Below, in pieces: positions 60,273 through 64,000 of a stretch of DNA of 64,000 nucleotides (positions are counted from its first letter, which is position 1; each line of letters starts with the position of its first letter). The translations under genes were made by a program, and so were the position numbers. Under the pieces are notes generated by a model. The model had not been told where the DNA came from, made no database searches, and saw nothing but the letters and a program-made list of their open reading frames with translations. The stretch comes from Bradyrhizobium diazoefficiens (GTDB lineage Bacteria > Pseudomonadota > Alphaproteobacteria > Rhizobiales > Xanthobacteraceae), in contig NZ_JAFCJJ010000002.1 of the NCBI RefSeq assembly GCF_018131015.1, positions 310,001-374,000 of the forward strand. The letters run 5' to 3'.

Positions 60273-61471
60273 ATGATGATGGCTGCGGACAATCCTCGCG
60301 GCGCAATGTTTCGCGTCATCCTGCCGAACCAGCCGAGCCGCGTCACCAACGCCGAGCTGTTCTTCGACCTCGTCTTCGTCTTTGCCGTCACGCAGGTGTC
60401 GCACACGCTGCTGCACCATTTCACCCCGCTCGGCGCGGTCGAGGTCACGCTGCTGTTCCTGGCGGTGTGGTGGGTGTGGGTCTACACCGCCTGGGTCACC
60501 AACTGGCTCAATCCCGAGCTGACGCCGGTCCGCGTCCTGATCTTCCTGATGATGCTGGGCGGCCTCGTGCTGTCCACCACGATCCCGACCGCCTTCGACG
60601 GCCGCGGCCTGTGGTTCGCGCTCGCCTATGCAACGATGCAGGTCGGCCGCACCGCGTTCTGGCTGTTCGCGACCCCGCGCCATCGCACGGCGGTCCGGCA
60701 CAACGCGATCGCATCCTGGTCTGGCTCTGCGGCTCGGCGACGTTCTGGATCATCGGCGGCCTTTCGCATGGGGAGGAGCGGCTGTGGTTCTGGATCGTGG
60801 CGCTCGCGATCGAATACGTCTCGCCGGCGGTCCGCTTCTGGGTGCCGAAGCTGGGCTTCTCGTCGGTCGAGGCCTGGGCGGTCGAAGGCGGCCACATGGC
60901 CGAGCGCTGCGCCGGTTTCATCATCATCGCGCTCGGCGAGGCCGTCGTCGTCAACGGCGCGACCTTTGCCGAGCTGGAGTGGACCGCCGGCAACATCCTC
61001 GCCTTCGTCTCGGCGCTGGTCGGCAGCATCGCGATGTGGTGGATCTATTTCCACAAGGGCGCGGAGGCCGGCTCCGAGCGCCTCTCGAAATCAGCCGAGT
61101 CCGGCCGGCTGGCGCGGCTCGCCTATACCTATCTGCACATGCCGATCATCGCCGGCATCATCCTGACCGCGGTCTCGGACGAGCTGGTGCTGAAGCATCC
61201 CTCCGGCCATTCCGACCTCAGGACCATCCTGAGCACCATCGGCGGGCCGCTGGTGTTCCTGATCGGCACGGTCCTGTTCAAGCACGCGATCCGCGGCTTC
61301 CTCCAGCTCTCCCACGGCATCGGCATCATCCTGCTGCTGGCGCTGTGGTGGTTCGCCGCCGACCTCTCGCCGCTCGTTCTGTCGATCGCGACCACCGTGA
61401 TCCTGATCGTCGTGGCGGTGTGGGAGTCGGTGTCGCTGGGGTCGAAGCCGGAAGCGGCCGCCGAGCACTGA
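60273..61471 (+). pseudogene. ltrA: LtrA family membrane protein with a one-base frameshift
   Basis: Two plus-strand frames together make one low-temperature-requirement protein A of about 399 residues. The first frame has NAELFFDLVFVFAVTQVSH, the family signature, and runs through four or five membrane segments to RTAVRHNAI at about 60710. The second frame continues with RILVWLCGSATFW, then GFSSVEAWAVEGGHMAERCAGFIIIALGE and further membrane segments to the end. A CCG to CG loss at about 60708-60712 explains the shift. All motifs on both sides are intact, so it is a recent inactivation or a sequence error. The function of LtrA is not firmly known. Confidence 0.85.
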
Positions 61472-61483
61472 GGGCGGAGCGTC

Positions 61484-62455
61484 TTACTCCGCAACCTCCA
61501 GCGCGTGCACCGAGAACATCTTCGCCGCGTCGGTCCAACTCTCGCGCACCCGCCAGCCCGCGCCCTGCGCCAGCACGGCGAAGCGTTCGAGGCTGTATTT
61601 GTAGCTGTTCTCGGTGTGGATGCTCTCGCCGGGGCGGAACGAGAAGCTGGTGCCGAGCAGGCGCACGGTCTGGTTCTTCTTGCTGATCAGATGCATCTCG
61701 ATGCGATGCCGCTCGCGATTGTAGATCGCGCGATGGGTGAAGGCGGAGAGATCGAAATTGCCGCCGAGCTCGCGGTTGATGCGCACCAGCACGTTGAGGT
61801 TGAAGCGCGCGGTGACGCCGGCTGCATCGTTATAGGCGTCGTAGAGGACGCGCTCGTCCTTCTCGAGGTCGGCGCCGATGATCATCTGCGCGCCCTGGCC
61901 CAAAATAGCGCGCGCGCTCTTCAGGAAGGCTTCCGCCTCATGCGGCTCGAAATTGCCGATGGTCGAGCCCGGGAAGAATCCGACCTTGGGCAGTGATGCG
62001 ACAGCTTTTGGCAATTCGAACGGCGTGGTGAAGTCGGCCGCGACCGGATAGATGCCCAGTGACGGAAAATCCCGCTTCAGCCCGTTGGCCTGGGACTGCA
62101 GGAAGTCGCCGGAGATGTCGACGGGGACATAGGCCGCGAACTTGCAGTGGCCCAGCAGCAGGCGGACCTTCGTGGTGGCGCCGGCGCCGAACTCGACCAG
62201 CGCCGCATGCTCCGGGATGATCTTCGCGATCTCGCTGCCGCGCTCCTTCAGGATCGATAGCTCGGTGCGCGTCGGATAATATTCGGGCAGGCGCGTGATC
62301 GCCTCGAACAGCTCCGATCCCGTCGCGTCGTAGAAATACTTCGGCGACAGTTTTTTCGGCTGCTGCGAGAGATCCTCGATGGCCTCGCGGGCGAAAGCGG
62401 TGGTCTGCTCGTCAGGAAGATGGGCCTCGGCCAAAGCGCTGGCATGCACATTCAT
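61484..62455 (-). CDS. egtD: L-histidine N(alpha)-methyltransferase, ergothioneine biosynthesis
   Basis: This 323-residue SAM-dependent methyltransferase converts histidine to hercynine (three methylations), the first step to ergothioneine. The EgtD fold is recognised from PKYFYDATGSELFEAITRLPEYYPTRTE, the SAM-binding ALVEFGAGATTKVRLLL, the PVDISGDFL acid, FFPGSTIGNFEPHEA, and ADLEKDERVLYDAYNDAAGVTARFNLNVL. The ATG at 62455 has AGGAGAG upstream. It lies 50 bases after egtB on the same strand. The product hercynine is then used by EgtB. Confidence 0.94.
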   Translation of the reverse strand: MNVHASALAEAHLPDEQTTAFAREAIEDLSQQPKKLSPKYFYDATGSELFEAITRLPEYYPTRTELSILKERGSEIAKIIPEHAALVEFGAGATTKVRLLLGHCKFAAYVPVDISGDFLQSQANGLKRDFPSLGIYPVAADFTTPFELPKAVASLPKVGFFPGSTIGNFEPHEAEAFLKSARAILGQGAQMIIGADLEKDERVLYDAYNDAAGVTARFNLNVLVRINRELGGNFDLSAFTHRAIYNRERHRIEMHLISKKNQTVRLLGTSFSFRPGESIHTENSYKYSLERFAVLAQGAGWRVRESWTDAAKMFSVHALEVAE

Positions 62456-62505
62456 GGTACTCTCCTGAACGCGCTGTCCGGCGCGCGGTTGTCGTCGGAT
62501 ATGAA

Positions 62506-63753
62506 TCAGTCGTAGTCGGCGAGCCGCAGCCCCGTGAACTGCCAGCGGTGGTGCGGATAGAAGAAGTTCCGATAGGTAATACGGCTGTGCCCGTCCGGGG
62601 TTGCAAGCGAGGAGCCGCGAAGGACGAGCTGGTTCACCATGAACTTTCCGTTGTACTCGCCGAGCGCGCCCTCGATGGCGCGATAACCGGGGTAGGGCGC
62701 GTAGGACGACCGCGTCCATTGCCAGACGATGCCGAAAGCGTCGTTGAGCTGGCCGGCGCGCGCCGCGACCTCCCATTCCATCTCGGTCGGCAGGTGTTTT
62801 CCGGCCCAGCGCGCAAAGGCGTCGGCCTCGTAGTAGCTGACGTGGCAGACCGGCGCGTCCGGATCGACCGGCGTGAGCCCGGCAAGCGTCATCACCTGCC
62901 ACTGGCCGTCGATCTCGCGCCAATGGCCGGGAGCGTCCCAGCCCTCGTTGCTCCCGGCGGCAAAGCCGTCCATCAGCCACAGCGTTGCGGTCCGGTAGCC
63001 GCCGTCGCGCATGAAGGCGAGCCATTCGCCGTTGGTGACGAGGTTGCGGGCGATCCTGACCGGGCCGACGAGGGCGCGATGGGCCGGCTTCTCGTTGTCG
63101 AAATGAAAGCTGTCATCGGCATGGCCGACGGTGTGAATGCCCTCGTTCAGCGTCAGCCAGTCCTCTCCGCCGCGCGCAGGGGCCGGGAAGTGCCAGTCCG
63201 GATCGTAGACCGGGGAGACCGGGTTCTGCGCAAACGCGTGCAGGATGTCGGTGAACATCAATTCCTGATGCTGCTGCTCGTGGTTGAGCCCGACCTCGAT
63301 CAGCGGCGCGACGGTGCGAAGCTTGTCCTCGCCGGCTTCGCGGAAGAATTTGACGACGGCCTCATCGACATGGCGGCGATAGGCGCTGACCTCCTCGGCA
63401 CTGGGCCTTGTGATGTCGCCGCGGCGATGGCGGGCGTGGCGGGGCCCCGCGCTGACGTAATAGGAATTGAACAGGAACGCGAAATCGGGATGGAAGGGCC
63501 GGTAGCCAGAGGCGTGCTCGCCGAGCAGAAACTGCTCCCAGAACCAGGTGGTGTGGGCCCGGTGCCACTTCGCCGGGCTCGCATCCGGCATGGACTGGAT
63601 CTGCTGGTCCTCCGCCGACAGCGGCGCCGCGCGGCGCTCGGTCTCGTTGCGGACTCTGACGAACGCGTCCTCCAGCCGCTGGGCGAGATCGCCCGGTCCG
63701 GAGGACGGTGAGGCAAGTGGAGGGGCGGCCGTGGCGGAGGCTTGTTTCGTCAC
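62506..63753 (-). CDS. egtB: Hercynine sulfur-transferring oxygenase, ergothioneine biosynthesis
   Basis: This 415-residue non-haem iron enzyme joins hercynine to a thiol with O2 in ergothioneine synthesis. The N-terminal DinB-like iron-binding domain has the first His in KWHRAHTTWFWEQF and the H-x3-H pair in GLNHEQQHQEL. The C-terminal formylglycine-generating-enzyme-like domain has PTEMEWEVAARAG and VWQWTRSSYAPYPGY, ending RFFYPHHRWQFTGLRLA-like. The GTG at 63753 with GGAG 6 bases upstream was preferred over the start at 63804. No egtA/C/E are here, as in two-gene ergothioneine operons. A candidate EcfG promoter lies just upstream. Confidence 0.93.
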   Translation of the reverse strand: MTKQASATAAPPLASPSSGPGDLAQRLEDAFVRVRNETERRAAPLSAEDQQIQSMPDASPAKWHRAHTTWFWEQFLLGEHASGYRPFHPDFAFLFNSYYVSAGPRHARHRRGDITRPSAEEVSAYRRHVDEAVVKFFREAGEDKLRTVAPLIEVGLNHEQQHQELMFTDILHAFAQNPVSPVYDPDWHFPAPARGGEDWLTLNEGIHTVGHADDSFHFDNEKPAHRALVGPVRIARNLVTNGEWLAFMRDGGYRTATLWLMDGFAAGSNEGWDAPGHWREIDGQWQVMTLAGLTPVDPDAPVCHVSYYEADAFARWAGKHLPTEMEWEVAARAGQLNDAFGIVWQWTRSSYAPYPGYRAIEGALGEYNGKFMVNQLVLRGSSLATPDGHSRITYRNFFYPHHRWQFTGLRLADYD

Positions 63754-63777
63754 GTTTTTCTCCAGACAGGACAAGAG

Positions 63778-63802
63778 AACGTTGCCGGCGTGGCCCGGTT
63801 CC
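63778..63802 (-). promoter_or_regulatory. EcfG-type promoter of egtBD
   Basis: On the minus strand GGAAC (63802-63798), 16 bases, then CGTT (63781-63778). This matches the alphaproteobacterial EcfG consensus GGAAC-N16/17-cGTT exactly. The expected start of transcription is about 18 bases before the egtB GTG. Confidence 0.6.
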
Positions 63803-63941
63803 AAACCCGGGGTTCGTCCTAGATAGGGCCTCCGTTACGGTATAAAAGTCCTCCTCGGCGATTATATTGCCCTCGTCAGGCTATACCCGGCGGGCGGCCG
63901 GACCGGCCGCCGGGAGCGCCGTCGCCGCCATTTTACTTTGG

Positions 63942-64000
63942 ATGCACAATAGTTTGGGCTACCTATATAGGCAGTATCGGGTTAGATCGGCTGAGCCGGC
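63942..64000 (+). CDS. Possible start of a gene cut by the window edge
   Basis: An ATG at 63942 opens a frame that runs to the end of the window (MHNSLGYLYRQYRVRSAEP). A palindrome CCTATATAGG lies inside at 63962-63971. There is no clear ribosome binding site. The frame is too short to identify and may simply be part of a control region. Confidence 0.25.
   Translation, partial: MHNSLGYLYRQYRVRSAEP

Noticed and set aside
63884-63914. A terminator hairpin upstream of egtB
   Set aside because: GCGGCCGG-A-CCGGCCGC has only a one-base loop and no T run; it is more likely just a GC palindrome.

Overview
The window looks like a chromosomal segment of Bradyrhizobium or a close relative. The evidence is high GC, a RegS/RegR redox two-component pair, EgtB/EgtD, a DUF3551 secreted protein, a full liv branched-chain amino acid ABC operon, several families of rhizobial-type palindromic dispersed repeats, and candidate EcfG (GGAAC-N16-GTT) stress promoters. 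This assignment is inference from gene content; no 16S gene is present.

Layout. 1-8.9 kb: a dienelactone hydrolase, a small secreted protein, an alpha/beta hydrolase, a two-subunit molybdenum hydroxylase (IorAB-like) closed by a strong terminator, an HD-GYP protein, an acyl-CoA synthetase and a VOC protein. 9-18.3 kb: a Bug-type solute receptor, DUF3551, an SRPBCC protein, a frameshifted S1C protease, a three-gene unit (membrane protein, winged-helix regulator, second-type uppS) with matching palindromic operators, a cNMP-binding protein, a metallophosphoesterase, a 3-methyladenine glycosylase and a SolA/sarcosine-oxidase-like protein. 18.3-25.9 kb: an apparent island described below. 26-39.2 kb: two GGDEF-EAL proteins, livK-G-F-H-M with an upstream sigma-54 activator, and an HWE histidine kinase. 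39.4-46.4 kb: an SDR, a cytochrome P450, a luciferase-like monooxygenase, a PHB-depolymerase-like esterase, an HxlR regulator with a divergent small gene, and an MBL hydrolase. 46.4-55.1 kb: a VWA protein, two GH13 enzymes, MmcB, RegR/RegS and an ABC ATPase that seems to have lost its permease. 55.2-64 kb: an IS110-type element, an acyltransferase, DUF1328, an alpha/beta hydrolase broken by one amber codon, DUF427, BolA, a frameshifted LtrA, and the egtB-egtD operon.

Most interesting region. A 45-bp perfect direct repeat of the 3' part of tRNA-Arg(CCG) lies at 18291-18335 and inside the intact tRNA gene (25860-25936). It brackets about 7.6 kb, the usual mark of tRNA-targeted integration, although no integrase remains. 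Inside is a tightly coupled five-gene minus-strand operon (25629 to 19115): a VioB/RebD-type ferritin-like protein, a LodA-like N-terminal protein, a LodA-like C-terminal protein carrying the expected cysteine tryptophylquinone residues, a radical SAM/SPASM maturase, and a LodB/QhpG-like flavoprotein. LodA is normally one polypeptide matured by LodB alone. A split LodA with both a radical SAM enzyme (as in the quinohemoprotein amine dehydrogenase system) and a LodB-like flavoprotein, plus a ferritin-like partner, looks like an unusual and possibly undescribed quinoprotein oxidase system. The activity and substrate are not known.

Three genes are broken by single changes: the S1C protease (one-base deletion), ltrA (one-base deletion) and an alpha/beta hydrolase (amber next to the nucleophile). 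The two deletions could also be sequencing errors. All lengths and positions were worked out by reading; no database search was run.
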